The position numbers and the translations under genes were made by a program. This document shows positions 7,307-14,749 of a stretch of DNA of 19,640 nt, in pieces. The DNA is from JAGLQA01 sp023135565. Lineage in GTDB: Bacteria; Acidobacteriota; Aminicenantia; UBA2199. The DNA lies in contig DAOWCY010000131.1 of assembly GCA_030639305.1 (NCBI GenBank), forward strand, positions 1-19,640, read 5' to 3'. The stretch's first letter is position 1; each line of letters begins with the position of its first letter. The notes beneath the pieces are model-generated. The model was not told where the DNA came from and made no database searches. It saw nothing but the letters and a program-made list of their open reading frames with translations.

Positions 7307-7335
7307 ATTATAACGTAAACAACAGGATTTTTCAA
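7307..7335 (-). promoter_or_regulatory. Promoter of the RHH/PIN TA operon
   Basis: On the minus strand TTGAAA (7330-7335), a 17-base spacer and a perfect TATAAT (7307-7312). Transcription would start about 20 bases before the antitoxin ATG. The short palindrome GTATAC (7301-7306) just downstream of the -10 box is a plausible part of an autorepression operator. Confidence 0.78.
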
Positions 7336-7375
7336 CTTCTTTTATTAATATTTGGCAAATTTGCCGCCCGTCCAC

Positions 7376-7613
7376 ATTAAATTGAAGTTGGGGGCCGCGG
7401 CATACCGCCTTGCCTCCGGCGGCCCTGCCGGGGGCTAAACTTTTGAAAAAGTTTAATCAAAACTTTTTATAACTTAGAATCAAAGGCGCTCACACGCTGC
7501 CCCTGCGGCGGAGCCGCTTATCGCCTCCCCGTGCGCACGGGGTTTAGAATCAAAAGCGCTCACCCGCTGCTTCCTGCGGCGAAGCCGCTTATTGCCCCCC
7601 CACGCGAGTGGGG
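7376..7613 (-). repeat. Intergenic hairpin repeat, block R2 (two units)
   Basis: Two sense-oriented units follow (and overlap) the aminotransferase 3' end. The first, partial unit (7543-7613) has the CCCCAC/GTGGGG hairpin (7598-7613), a TAAGC box that supplies the aminotransferase stop codon, and GCGGC-TTC-GCCGC (7576-7588). The second unit (7376-7542) is the fullest in the window: CCCCGT/ACGGGG, GCGATAAGC, GCGGC-TCC-GCCGC (7505-7517), GGCAGCGTGTGAG, two A/T-rich hairpins, a CCGGC/GCCGG hairpin and a GCGGTATGCCGC tail shared with R6. Confidence 0.85.
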
Positions 7614-8794
7614 TTGTATTTTTCGATGGCTTGCAAAAGAATCCGGGCCGCTTTTTCCAATTTGACGGTCTCTAAAACATAAGCGATCCTGACCTCCTGC
7701 TTGCCTTTGCCGGGGCTGGAATAAAAACCGGCTCCGGGAGCAACCATTACCGTTTCCCCGCCAACGTCGAACTCGCCTAACATCCACTTCGCAAACTTGT
7801 CGGAATTATCAACAGGCAATTTGGCCATTATATAAAAAGCGCCTTTGGGCTTTTGCAGCACGATATCTTTATTAGAAGTCAATATCTTATGCAAGAGGTC
7901 ACGGCGCTCCTGGTATTCGGCCAAAATAGGCTCGAAATAATCGAGAGGCAATTTGTAAGCGGCAGTGGCTCCGATCTGCTCCAATGTAGGCGGACATAAC
8001 CGGGCTTGGGCGAATTTGAGAATAGCGGCGACAACGTCCTTGTTCTTTGAGATCACAGCCCCTATCCGGGCGCCGCAGGCGGAATAACGCTTGGATATGG
8101 AATCCATGACAATCACCCTGTCTTCCAACCCCTCTAATTCCAATATGCTGAAATGCTTGCCACCATCATAAGTAAACTCTTTGTACACTTCGTCGGCTAA
8201 CAAGAATAAATCATGCTTCATTGCCAGTTCGCCCAAACCTTTTATCTCCTCTTCGGTAAAAACAGTGCCGGTGGGATTATTGGGAGAATTGATCAGGATT
8301 CCTTTCGTCCTGGGAGTGATCTTTTTTTCGATTTCCGTCAGGTCAGGCAGGTGGAAACCATTCTCCGGCAGCGTTTCTACCGGCACGATTTTTAGGTTGG
8401 CAACCGAGGCGTAACCGTTGTAATTGGTATAAAAAGGTTCGGGGATAATGATTTCGTCGCCAGGGTCGGCGATCACACTAAAAGCAAAGGAAATCGCTTC
8501 ACTGCCGCCGGTGGTGATGACGATATCCTCTTTTTTTAGGCCGATATTATAATTGGAAAAGTATTGGATCATGGCCTCTTTTAATTCGGGCATGCCGTCC
8601 GAAGGGCCATAACAAAGCACATTGCCGGAAAAATCGTTTATCTCTTTATAGAAAACGTCCGGGGTGTCGATATCGGGCTGGCCGATATTGAGGTGATAGA
8701 TATGGATGCCTCTTGCTTTGGCTGCGCCGGCCACTCCGGCCAATTTGCGGATGGGTGATTCCTGGGTATCTTTTGCTCTTTTGGATATTTGCAC
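7589..8794 (-). CDS. Class I/II PLP aminotransferase (aspartate-type)
   Basis: A 401-residue fold-type I aminotransferase that moves an amino group between an amino acid and a 2-oxoacid, most likely aspartate or a similar substrate. Visible family positions are TGGSEA (about 95-100), which holds the PLP phosphate, NNPTG (172-176), DEVY (201-204) and the Schiff-base lysine K235 in SISKRYSACGARIG. The carboxylate-binding Arg is in EVRIAYV near the C-terminus. It starts at GTG (8794) behind a strong AAAGGAGG. The last residues NPTRVGGQ and the TAA stop are encoded by the intergenic repeat, so the native tail has been replaced. It is divergent from nadA; aspartate supply for NAD synthesis is a possible link but an inference. 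An aromatic or alanine preference cannot be excluded. Confidence 0.87.
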   Translation of the reverse strand: MQISKRAKDTQESPIRKLAGVAGAAKARGIHIYHLNIGQPDIDTPDVFYKEINDFSGNVLCYGPSDGMPELKEAMIQYFSNYNIGLKKEDIVITTGGSEAISFAFSVIADPGDEIIIPEPFYTNYNGYASVANLKIVPVETLPENGFHLPDLTEIEKKITPRTKGILINSPNNPTGTVFTEEEIKGLGELAMKHDLFLLADEVYKEFTYDGGKHFSILELEGLEDRVIVMDSISKRYSACGARIGAVISKNKDVVAAILKFAQARLCPPTLEQIGATAAYKLPLDYFEPILAEYQERRDLLHKILTSNKDIVLQKPKGAFYIMAKLPVDNSDKFAKWMLGEFDVGGETVMVAPGAGFYSSPGKGKQEVRIAYVLETVKLEKAARILLQAIEKYNPTRVGGQ

Positions 8795-8799
8795 AATAA

Positions 8800-8943
8800 C
8801 CTCCTTTGATTATTAATATTTCATAAAAACCTGGTAAACAAATTTTTTTGTCAACCGGGGCAGAGATGTAATTCCCAGGCCCCTCATAGGTAGCGGACGC
8901 CGTCCGCCTCCTTTTATTATTAATATTTCGTGAAAGCCTGTTA
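8800..8943. repeat. 37-base direct duplication of the aminotransferase leader
   Basis: Bases 8800-8836, the Shine-Dalgarno and leader of the aminotransferase, recur at 8907-8943 with about five mismatches, an offset of 107. Between the copies lies a hairpin GCGGAC-GCC-GTCCGC (8893-8907) with flanking CCTCATAGG resembling the box of the dispersed repeat. The second Shine-Dalgarno has no start codon at a usable distance. The rest of 8795-9064 is the AT-rich divergent promoter region; TTGACA occurs at 8849-8854 on the minus strand but without a good -10 partner. Confidence 0.6.
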
Positions 8944-9006
8944 TATTTAATACTGATTATACCATGAAAACACCTCTGCCCGCAAGAACAGTTTTGACTC
9001 CAGGGG

Positions 9007-9035
9007 TTGACTAAAAGTAATAATTATACTACAAT
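9007..9035 (+). promoter_or_regulatory. Promoter of nadA
   Basis: TTGACT (9007-9012), a 17-base spacer and TACAAT (9030-9035), 29 bases before the nadA ATG. No repressor site that I recognise overlaps it. Confidence 0.75.
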
Positions 9036-9064
9036 AGCCCTAATCAGTTACTCAGGAAAAAAAA

Positions 9065-9976
9065 ATGAAAGAAGACCTAATCAACAAGATACAAAAATTG
9101 AAAGAAGAAAAAAACGCGGTTATCCTGGCTCATAATTACCAGGTAACCGAAGTGCAGGATATTGCCGATCACTTAGGCGATTCTCTGCAGCTCAGCAGGT
9201 TGGCGGCGGAAGTGGAACAGGATATCATCGTTTTCTGCGGGGTTAAATTTATGGCCGAAACGGCAAAAATTTTATCGCCCCGGAAAAAAGTGCTGCTGCC
9301 CCGCTTAGATGCCGGCTGCCCGATGGCGGATATGATTACCGTTGAAGAACTCGGGGAACTCAAAAAAGCACACCCGCAGGCAAAGGTGGTCACCTATGTG
9401 AATTCCAGCGTGGAAATTAAAGCGGAAAGCGATGCCTGCTGCACGTCGTCGAACGCTGTTAAAGTGGTGCGCAATATCGACGCCGATAAAATCATTTTCG
9501 TGCCGGACCGGAATTTAGGCGCGTATATCCAATCTCAAGTCGGCAGCGATAAGGAACTGATCCTGTTTGAAGGATATTGTTATGTGCACAACCGGATAAA
9601 AAAAGAAGAAATCGAGGCGACGAAAAAACTATACCCGAAAGCAAAGGTAGTGGTGCACCCTGAGACCAGGATGGAAGTCATCGAAATCGCGGACGAAGTG
9701 TTGTCTACCGGCGGTATGCTGAAATACATAGCCGCTTCCCCGGATAAACAATTTATTATCGGCACCGAGCAGGGCCTGATCGAACGGATGAAAAGGGAAA
9801 ACCCGGGTAAAGAGTTGTATCCCGCCCTGAGACCGAAAATCTGCTCGAACATGAAAAGAACAGCCCTGATCGACGTCTATAATGCCCTTGAAAAAGACCG
9901 ATACGAGATAAAAATCGCAGCATCCCTGGCAAAAAGAGCGGTAAAAGCATTGGACGAAATGTTAAAATACATTTGA
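9065..9976 (+). CDS. nadA: Quinolinate synthase A
   Basis: This 303-residue [4Fe-4S] enzyme condenses iminoaspartate with dihydroxyacetone phosphate to quinolinate in de novo NAD synthesis. The three cluster-binding cysteines are at C85 (DAGCPMADM), C172 (EGYCYVHNR) and C260 (PKICSNMKRT), spaced as in the compact archaeal/Thermotoga-type NadA. Substrate-binding stretches AHNYQ (22-26), GDSLQLS (38-44), CGVKFMAETAK (58-68) and VYVNSS-like TYVNSS (110-115) are intact. The start has only a weak Shine-Dalgarno (AGGA then an A tract). The Fe-S protein gene follows after 47 bases on the same strand, so the cluster carrier may be co-expressed with its client. nadB and nadC are not in the window, so iminoaspartate and the next step come from elsewhere. 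Confidence 0.96.
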   Translation: MKEDLINKIQKLKEEKNAVILAHNYQVTEVQDIADHLGDSLQLSRLAAEVEQDIIVFCGVKFMAETAKILSPRKKVLLPRLDAGCPMADMITVEELGELKKAHPQAKVVTYVNSSVEIKAESDACCTSSNAVKVVRNIDADKIIFVPDRNLGAYIQSQVGSDKELILFEGYCYVHNRIKKEEIEATKKLYPKAKVVVHPETRMEVIEIADEVLSTGGMLKYIAASPDKQFIIGTEQGLIERMKRENPGKELYPALRPKICSNMKRTALIDVYNALEKDRYEIKIAASLAKRAVKALDEMLKYI

Positions 9977-10023
9977 TAAATGGATTTAATAAAGATAAAT
10001 AAATCAAAAAAAGGAGATAAAAA

Positions 10024-10257
10024 ATGGAACTGACAGAAAGAGTCAAATCAGTCATAGAAGAAGTGAGACCGGCGCTTGAAGCCGACGGCGGCGGGATCGA
10101 ATTCGTGGACATTATAGAAGACAATACAGTAGTGCTGGTGAATCTTACCGGGGCCTGTCACGGCTGCCCTATGAGCACCATGACTATCAAAGGATTCGTC
10201 GAACAAAGAGTCAAGGAGAAAATCCCGGAAATCAAAGAAGTTCGCCTGGCTAATTAA
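10024..10257 (+). CDS. NifU C-terminal-like Fe-S scaffold (Nfu)
   Basis: A 77-residue stand-alone Nfu domain that carries or transfers [4Fe-4S] clusters to apoproteins. The family hallmarks are PALEADGGGIEFVDI (about 16-30) and the cluster-binding CxxC, C45-H-G-C48, in GACHGCPMSTMTIKGFVE. It has a clear Shine-Dalgarno (GGAG, eight bases before ATG) and lies 47 bases behind nadA, whose product needs such a cluster. Its size matches single-domain Nfu proteins; the N-terminal A-type domain of enterobacterial NfuA is absent. The stop codon is inside the 5' arm of the terminator. A pairing with nadA is known in some bacteria as simple proximity; direct cluster delivery to NadA here is my inference. 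Confidence 0.92.
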   Translation: MELTERVKSVIEEVRPALEADGGGIEFVDIIEDNTVVLVNLTGACHGCPMSTMTIKGFVEQRVKEKIPEIKEVRLAN

Positions 10258-10329
10258 GCCATTACATGGCGGTAATGAACAACATGTTGTACGTATTTCA
10301 AATTCCCATCGTTAGGTGGCTTTTTTTTT
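10256..10329 (+). terminator. Terminator of nadA-nfu with alternative fold
   Basis: The arms AAGCCA (10256-10261) and TGGCTT (10317-10322) bracket about 55 bases and lead into nine T residues (10321-10329). Inside are a CATTAC/GTAATG hairpin (10260-10277) and the palindrome ACAACATGTTGT (10279-10290). The first inner hairpin shares two bases with the outer 5' arm, so complete forms compete. The outer stem is short with a large loop, so the strength is uncertain. Confidence 0.55.
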
Positions 10330-10359
10330 AAGCTTAGTCTTGAAAAAGCACTATTAGTA

Positions 10360-10950
10360 TTAATCTTCCGAATCGTCGGCGGGAACCCTGATTCTCTGCG
10401 GCGCTTCCGCCGAAGGAACGAGCAATTCTTTACCGCCTTTCGTTTTTCGAGGCACCAACTGGATGATAAGAGAGGCGTTATGAAAGGGGTTCGAACCGGC
10501 ATAATGACTTTCGATACTTTTGTCCGGTTCTCCCGGGACAGCGGCCAGGGCACAAGAAAAATTCTCGATACCGGTTTCCTGGCCCTGCTGCACCACCTGC
10601 AAAAAAGTCCCGAAACCTTCTCCCGCTCCCAACCGTTCTACGAAAAAGTCGTACAGGCCGCCGGTGGGGAAACTGGTAACGCCCATATTGCCGGAAACAA
10701 AAAGCCATATATAATCAGGCTTATCATATTCTTGGAGCGCTTCCGGCAGGTTTGAAGGCGGGGTGACGCAATTCACGCAGTAATCTTTAACTACGATCCC
10801 CGAACTACGGTTGACCACCACGAAGTAAAAAAAAGAAGGGGGTGCATCGAGGGGCTGATACGCAGCGCCCTCGATATTAATCCGGGTATTTTGGATAAAT
10901 TTGAATCCTGTACTATTTAATATAACGTTTAGTGTTTTTAAATCTGCCAT
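10360..10950 (-). CDS. Protein of unknown function, 196 residues
   Basis: I do not recognise this protein. It has a good Shine-Dalgarno (GAGG, nine bases before ATG) and its own extended -10 promoter (10993-11022). There is no signal peptide or membrane segment, so it is probably cytoplasmic. The first 135 residues look like a compact alpha/beta or beta fold with many aromatic and Gly-rich turns (PPSFFYFVVVNRS, DYIWLFVSGNMG, FPTGGLYDFFVERLG). Two close cysteines (CVNC, about residues 58-61) could bind a metal or form a disulfide, and one more Cys follows. The last 30 residues are charged and Pro-rich, probably disordered (PQRIRVPADDSED). It is divergent from the beta-propeller gene and convergent with nfu. 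Regular codon structure, promoter and ribosome site make it a real gene. Confidence 0.72.
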   Translation of the reverse strand: MADLKTLNVILNSTGFKFIQNTRINIEGAAYQPLDAPPSFFYFVVVNRSSGIVVKDYCVNCVTPPSNLPEALQEYDKPDYIWLFVSGNMGVTSFPTGGLYDFFVERLGAGEGFGTFLQVVQQGQETGIENFSCALAAVPGEPDKSIESHYAGSNPFHNASLIIQLVPRKTKGGKELLVPSAEAPQRIRVPADDSED

Positions 10951-10992
10951 GTTAATATTCCTCTTCTTAATTTATTAAGCCGATAGAAGAAT

Positions 10993-11022
10993 ATTATACC
11001 AGAATTAATTGTAAAATTCCAA
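10993..11022 (-). promoter_or_regulatory. Promoter of the 196-residue unknown gene
   Basis: On the minus strand TTGGAA (11017-11022), 18 bases, then a perfect TATAAT (10993-10998) preceded by TGG (extended -10). It lies about 43 bases before the ATG. Confidence 0.62.
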
Positions 11023-11056
11023 TTCATATTTTTTTTTTATGCTGTTTTTGTGCCGG

Positions 11057-11085
11057 TTGCAAAAAAAACCTGCTGCCGGTATAAT
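11057..11085 (+). promoter_or_regulatory. Promoter of the beta-propeller gene
   Basis: TTGCAA (11057-11062), a 17-base spacer and a perfect TATAAT (11080-11085). The heptamer TGCCGGT occurs twice, just before the -35 box (11051) and overlapping the -10 box (11074), and could be a paired regulator site. The predicted leader is almost 100 bases long. Confidence 0.7.
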
Positions 11086-11116
11086 GCTACATTAAAAGTT
11101 ACATTTAATAAAAAAC

Positions 11117-11174
11117 CGCCGCATGGTGGGAACGTGAAACATGTATAACATGTTCATACCGCCAGGGAGCGGCG
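11117..11174 (+). promoter_or_regulatory. Three-tier hairpin in the beta-propeller leader
   Basis: The leader RNA can fold into one long helix: CGCCGC (11117-11122) with GCGGCG (11169-11174), GGTGG (11125-11129) with CCGCC (11159-11163), and GAAACATGT (11136-11144) with ACATGTTC (11148-11155), which closes on an AUA loop with one bulged A. Its 3' foot ends four bases before the Shine-Dalgarno AGGAG (11179-11183). It could be a translation control element, an RNA stabiliser or a protein site. It matches no riboswitch class I know. Confidence 0.55.
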
Positions 11175-11188
11175 TTACAGGAGATATC

Positions 11189-12217
11189 ATGAAAAAAATA
11201 TTTGTTTTACCGGTTATTTTCGTTTTGTTATTGGGATTTTCCTTAGAAGCCCGTGTGCCCAAAGGCGGTTTAGCGGATGCGGCTGTCACCCCGGATGGAA
11301 AAACGATAGTAGTAGGAGGCGACAGCCGGGTGCTTTACGTGCTGGACGCTTCCTCCCTAACTGTCAAGAAGCGCATCTGGTTTAAAAGTAATATTTACGA
11401 AATGGAATTCAACAAAGACGGTTCGGTCCTCGTAGTGGAAGACACATCCGAAAGCCTGTATTTCCTCGATAGCCGGGATTGGCAGGTGTTGAAAACAATA
11501 CCCAAAGCCGGTTTGATGAGCGCTGCCCCGTCAGCCGATATAGTGGCCGGTGTCGGCAGCGGGTACAAAAAAAGCACGGTGAAATTTTTCTCCATGAGCG
11601 ACGGCACTCAAAAGGGCCAGGTGGAATTCCCGGCAAAAGTGACGGCTGTGGGACTCGATGCCGCGGGAAAACGGCTGCTGCTGCTGGCCAACGGCCCTAA
11701 AAACAAAGAAGCGAAGAATAAAACCCCCAAAGAGTTGAAGGGGCTGGACAGGGACATTTTCAGGCAGAAGAACGACGGCAAGGTTTCGATACTGGCTGAA
11801 TTCGAAGTCCCTTCCGGGAAAAAAATCTCCGAGAAAACCATATTCTACTCAACCAGCTCCCCGGTCATTTTAGTGGACAAAAAGATGACCTACATTCTCG
11901 GTTATTCCAATGTCAACGCCAAAATCGCAGGTGGTAAAATTACTTTATTTAAAAGTAAGAGTTCCTATAATTACGGCATGGGTGTGTCGCCGGATCGTAA
12001 AGCGATGTTGGTCGGCGGTTTACGGAGCGGTACGCTTATTAACGCGGCTAACTTAGACATGGTGGCTTTTAAAGTGGACAAATTACCCGGCTGGCCGGAG
12101 TATTATAAAGGTTTCGGTTTTGCCGCCGACGGCACCGGTTATGCTGTGACCACAGCCTACCGGCTGGTAAAGATCGATAAAAAAGGCGTCATCGAAAAAA
12201 CAGTGCCTATTTATTAG
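11189..12217 (+). CDS. Exported beta-propeller (WD40/YVTN-like) protein
   Basis: A 342-residue protein with an N-terminal signal peptide (MKKIFVLPVIFVLLLGFSLEA, cut likely after SLEA) that sends it to the periplasm or outside. The mature part consists of blade-like repeats: GGLADAAVTPDGKTIVVGGDSRVLYVLDA, MEFNKDGSVLVVEDTSESLYFLDSRDWQVLKTI, VSPDRKAMLVGGL and FAADGTGYAVTTAYRLVKIDKKG. This is the pattern of WD40/YVTN seven-bladed propellers used as scaffolds or ligand binders. A Lys-rich insertion (about residues 165-200) interrupts the blades. I start at 11189 rather than the ATG at 11141: only 11189 has a Shine-Dalgarno (AGGAG, five bases away) and yields a signal peptide, while the extra residues overlap the leader hairpin. 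No enzyme motif is visible. Ligand and partner are unknown. Confidence 0.78.
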   Translation: MKKIFVLPVIFVLLLGFSLEARVPKGGLADAAVTPDGKTIVVGGDSRVLYVLDASSLTVKKRIWFKSNIYEMEFNKDGSVLVVEDTSESLYFLDSRDWQVLKTIPKAGLMSAAPSADIVAGVGSGYKKSTVKFFSMSDGTQKGQVEFPAKVTAVGLDAAGKRLLLLANGPKNKEAKNKTPKELKGLDRDIFRQKNDGKVSILAEFEVPSGKKISEKTIFYSTSSPVILVDKKMTYILGYSNVNAKIAGGKITLFKSKSSYNYGMGVSPDRKAMLVGGLRSGTLINAANLDMVAFKVDKLPGWPEYYKGFGFAADGTGYAVTTAYRLVKIDKKGVIEKTVPIY

Positions 12218-12261
12218 CGGGCTTCGTCCGGGGGCCTCACACCCAGCCAAATTAAACAAAA

Positions 12262-12464
12262 CCCCGCGGCGCGGGGGGCCTATAAGCCGCTTCGCGGCAG
12301 GGAGGTGCTTTTGCTTCTCAATAAACAAAAGTTTTGATCAACCCCACTGCGTGGGGAGCCTATGAGCCGCTTCGCGGCAGGAAGCGCTTTTGATTCTCAA
12401 TAAACAAAAGTTTTGATCAAACTTTTTCAAAAGTTTGGCCCCCGGCAGGGCCGCCGGAGGCAAG
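12262..12464 (+). repeat. Intergenic hairpin repeat, block R3 (two units)
   Basis: Two tandem units stand on the plus strand, the sense strand of the gene before them. Unit a (12262-12341) has CCCCGC-GGC-GCGGGG, GCCTATAAGC and GCCGC-TTC-GCGGC (12286-12298). Unit b (12342-12464) has CCCCAC-TGC-GTGGGG, GCCTATGAGC, GCCGC-TTC-GCGGC (12366-12378), the CTTTTG/CAAAAG hairpin, the AAACTTTT/AAAAGTTT hairpin and the CCGGC/GCCGG hairpin ending GGAGGCAAG. The third pair of the middle stem is flipped relative to R1, R2 and R7b. The remaining 12465-12562 is the copA leader: I see GACCGGT and TACCGGT as loose repeats but no copper-regulator operator I can name. Confidence 0.85.
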
Positions 12465-12562
12465 CTCGACAGATTTCGACGAGACCGGTAAAGGGTAGAA
12501 AACTAAAAAAATTTAGCAAGGTTTTTTTGTACCGGTTGTCAAAGTGGTGATAGGAGAAAAAA

Positions 12563-14749
12563 ATGAAAAAAGAAACTGTCGCCATAACCGGTATGTCCTG
12601 CGCTTCCTGTGTTTCCCGGGTAGAAACCGGTCTAAAGAAAAAAGCAGGGGTAATGGATGTAAAAGTCAACCTGGCTTTAGAAAACGCTGTTGTAGAATAT
12701 GATGAAACCCTATTTTCTAAGCAGGAGATTGTCGAAACGATTAAAGATTCGGGTTACGGGGCAGTGCAGGCGGATACCGGGTCTGTAGACCGGGAAAAAG
12801 AGATACGCCGCAAAGAGATCGAAAAGCTAAAACGATCTTTTCTTTTATCCGCACTGCTGAGTTTGCCGCTAATCCTGGCCATGCTCAGCGGGCTATTGAA
12901 AATAGCGCTGCAATTCCTGCACAATCCCTGGTTTCAACTGGCCCTGGCCACCCCGGTGCAATTTATCATCGGGCGGCGTTTTTACAAAAACGCCTATCAC
13001 AGCCTGAAAGCCAAAAGCCCCGGCATGGACGTATTGGTAGCCATGGGCACCAGTGCCGCTTATTTTTTCAGTATTTATAACGGTTTTTTTAAAACGCTTC
13101 CCGCCGGAGCGCACCCGGAACTTTATTTTGAAGCCTCGGCAATTATTATTACCCTGATCCTGTTGGGCAAGTATCTCGAAGCCGCTGCCAAAGGGAAAAC
13201 ATCGGAAGCCATCAAAAAACTCATCGGTTTGCAGCCCAAAATGGCCCGGGTGGTGCGTCAGGGTAAAGAGTTGGATATCCCCATCGAGAACGTTGTGGTT
13301 GGAGACAAGATACAGGTGCGGCCGGGCGAAAAGATTGCCGTAGACGGAACAGTTGTTACCGGGAACTCCGCTGTGGATGAAAGTATGCTCACCGGGGAAA
13401 GCCTGCCTGTGGAGAAGCTGCCGGGAGATACCGTGATCGGCGGCACTATCAATAAAAACGGTTTGCTCGTTTTTACAGCCGCCAAAGTCGGCAAAGACAC
13501 CCTGCTGGCGCAAATCATCAAAGTAGTGGAAGAAGCCCAGGCATCGAAAGCCCCCATCCAGGAATTGGCGGATAAAGTGGCCGGGATTTTTGTACCCGTG
13601 GTGTTATTAATTGCCGCTGTAACATTCTTGACCTGGATGTTTCTTTTGGGCAATACCACTATGGCGATTATTGCCGCGGTTTCCGTGCTGGTGATTGCCT
13701 GTCCCTGCGCTTTGGGTTTGGCTACGCCTACGGCCATCATGGTGGGCACCGGCAAAGGTGCTGAAAAAGGCATACTCATCAAAAGCGGCGAAAGCCTGGA
13801 AAGAGCCTTTAAAATAGACGCCGTTGTTTTAGATAAAACCGGCACCATTACGAAGGGGAAACCGCAGGTCACGGATATTCTCCCAGCCCCGGGAGTGAGC
13901 AGCGAGGATTTGCTTTTTTGGGCCGCTTCCGCGGAAAAGGGATCGGAACATCCCCTGGCGCAAGCGTTGGTATTGAAAGCACAGGAGCTATCTATTCATT
14001 TAACCCAGCCGGGAGAATTCAGCGCAGTACCGGGAAAAGGCGTTTCCGCCGTAGTTGGGGAAAAAGCGGTGTTAGTGGGTACGCAGAACTTTATGAAACA
14101 AAATGACATTAACGTCGCTGCAGCAGCCGCAGCCCGGGACCTGGAAGCGGATGGAAAAACCGTGATGTATGCTGCATTCGATGGGGCGCTGGCCGGTATC
14201 ATCGCAGTGGCGGACACGGTGAAAGAGGATTCGGCGGCAGCCATCCGGGAACTGCGCTCGCTGGGAATCGAAGTATTTATGATGACCGGTGATAACCGGC
14301 GCACAGCCGAAGCCATCGGCAGGCAGGTTGGAATAAAGCAAGATCATATTTTAGCGCAAGTGCTGCCGGAACACAAAGCCGCGGAAGTGAAAAAATTGCA
14401 GGACAAAGGATTCGTAGTGGCAATGGTAGGAGACGGCATCAATGACGCCCCTGCCCTGGCCGCCGCGGATATCGGCGCAGCCATGGGAACCGGCACCGAT
14501 ATTGCTATCGAGACCGGAGATATTACTTTGATGAACGGCAGTCTCAAGACTTTGATCACAGCCATCAGGTTGTCCAAAAAGACGATAGCGAAGATCAAAC
14601 AGAATCTTTTTTGGGCATTTATTTATAATGCTATCGGCATACCTTTTGCCGCTTTCGGGTTATTGAGTCCTATTATTGCCGGGGCAGCCATGGCTTTTAG
14701 TTCGGTATCGGTAGTATCAAATTCCCTCAGTTTAAAACGTTTCAAGTAA
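12563..14749 (+). CDS. copA: Copper-translocating P1B-type ATPase
   Basis: A 728-residue inner-membrane pump that exports Cu(I) at the cost of ATP. It has one N-terminal heavy-metal domain with GMSCASC (C13, C16), and eight predicted membrane helices. The actuator motif is TGES (277-280), the metal channel C380-P-C382 in VIACPCALGLATPT, and the phosphorylated Asp is D424 in DKTGT. The SEHP loop has H463-P464 and the hinge is GDGIND (623-628). C-terminal YNAIGIPFAA and MAFSSVSVVSNSLSLKRFK provide the Asn/Tyr and Met/Ser pattern of Cu(I)-specific (P1B-1) pumps. Start has AGGAG eight bases upstream. Length and motifs are complete. No copper-sensing regulator or chaperone gene adjoins it. Its last 26 bases are duplicated 188 bases downstream. 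Ag(I) would be a second substrate by family. Confidence 0.95.
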   Translation: MKKETVAITGMSCASCVSRVETGLKKKAGVMDVKVNLALENAVVEYDETLFSKQEIVETIKDSGYGAVQADTGSVDREKEIRRKEIEKLKRSFLLSALLSLPLILAMLSGLLKIALQFLHNPWFQLALATPVQFIIGRRFYKNAYHSLKAKSPGMDVLVAMGTSAAYFFSIYNGFFKTLPAGAHPELYFEASAIIITLILLGKYLEAAAKGKTSEAIKKLIGLQPKMARVVRQGKELDIPIENVVVGDKIQVRPGEKIAVDGTVVTGNSAVDESMLTGESLPVEKLPGDTVIGGTINKNGLLVFTAAKVGKDTLLAQIIKVVEEAQASKAPIQELADKVAGIFVPVVLLIAAVTFLTWMFLLGNTTMAIIAAVSVLVIACPCALGLATPTAIMVGTGKGAEKGILIKSGESLERAFKIDAVVLDKTGTITKGKPQVTDILPAPGVSSEDLLFWAASAEKGSEHPLAQALVLKAQELSIHLTQPGEFSAVPGKGVSAVVGEKAVLVGTQNFMKQNDINVAAAAAARDLEADGKTVMYAAFDGALAGIIAVADTVKEDSAAAIRELRSLGIEVFMMTGDNRRTAEAIGRQVGIKQDHILAQVLPEHKAAEVKKLQDKGFVVAMVGDGINDAPALAAADIGAAMGTGTDIAIETGDITLMNGSLKTLITAIRLSKKTIAKIKQNLFWAFIYNAIGIPFAAFGLLSPIIAGAAMAFSSVSVVSNSLSLKRFK

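Noticed and set aside
8816..8890. Small 24-codon frame in the aminotransferase leader (minus strand, ATG near 8887)
   Set aside because: The duplicated Shine-Dalgarno is 19 bases away from its ATG, too far for use, and the peptide has no attenuator-like codon run.
10485..10500. tRNA-like GGGTTCGAACC
   Set aside because: It is a chance T-loop match inside the unknown 196-residue gene; no acceptor stem, anticodon arm or CCA-side pairing surrounds it.
12475..12562. CueR- or CsoR-type operator before copA
   Set aside because: GACCGGT and TACCGGT occur, but no dyad with the expected spacing between promoter boxes is present.
12893..13872. Long minus-strand frames of more than 200 codons inside copA
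   Set aside because: They mirror an intact, motif-complete copA, have no ribosome site and no recognisable domain; such shadows are common opposite GC-rich codons.
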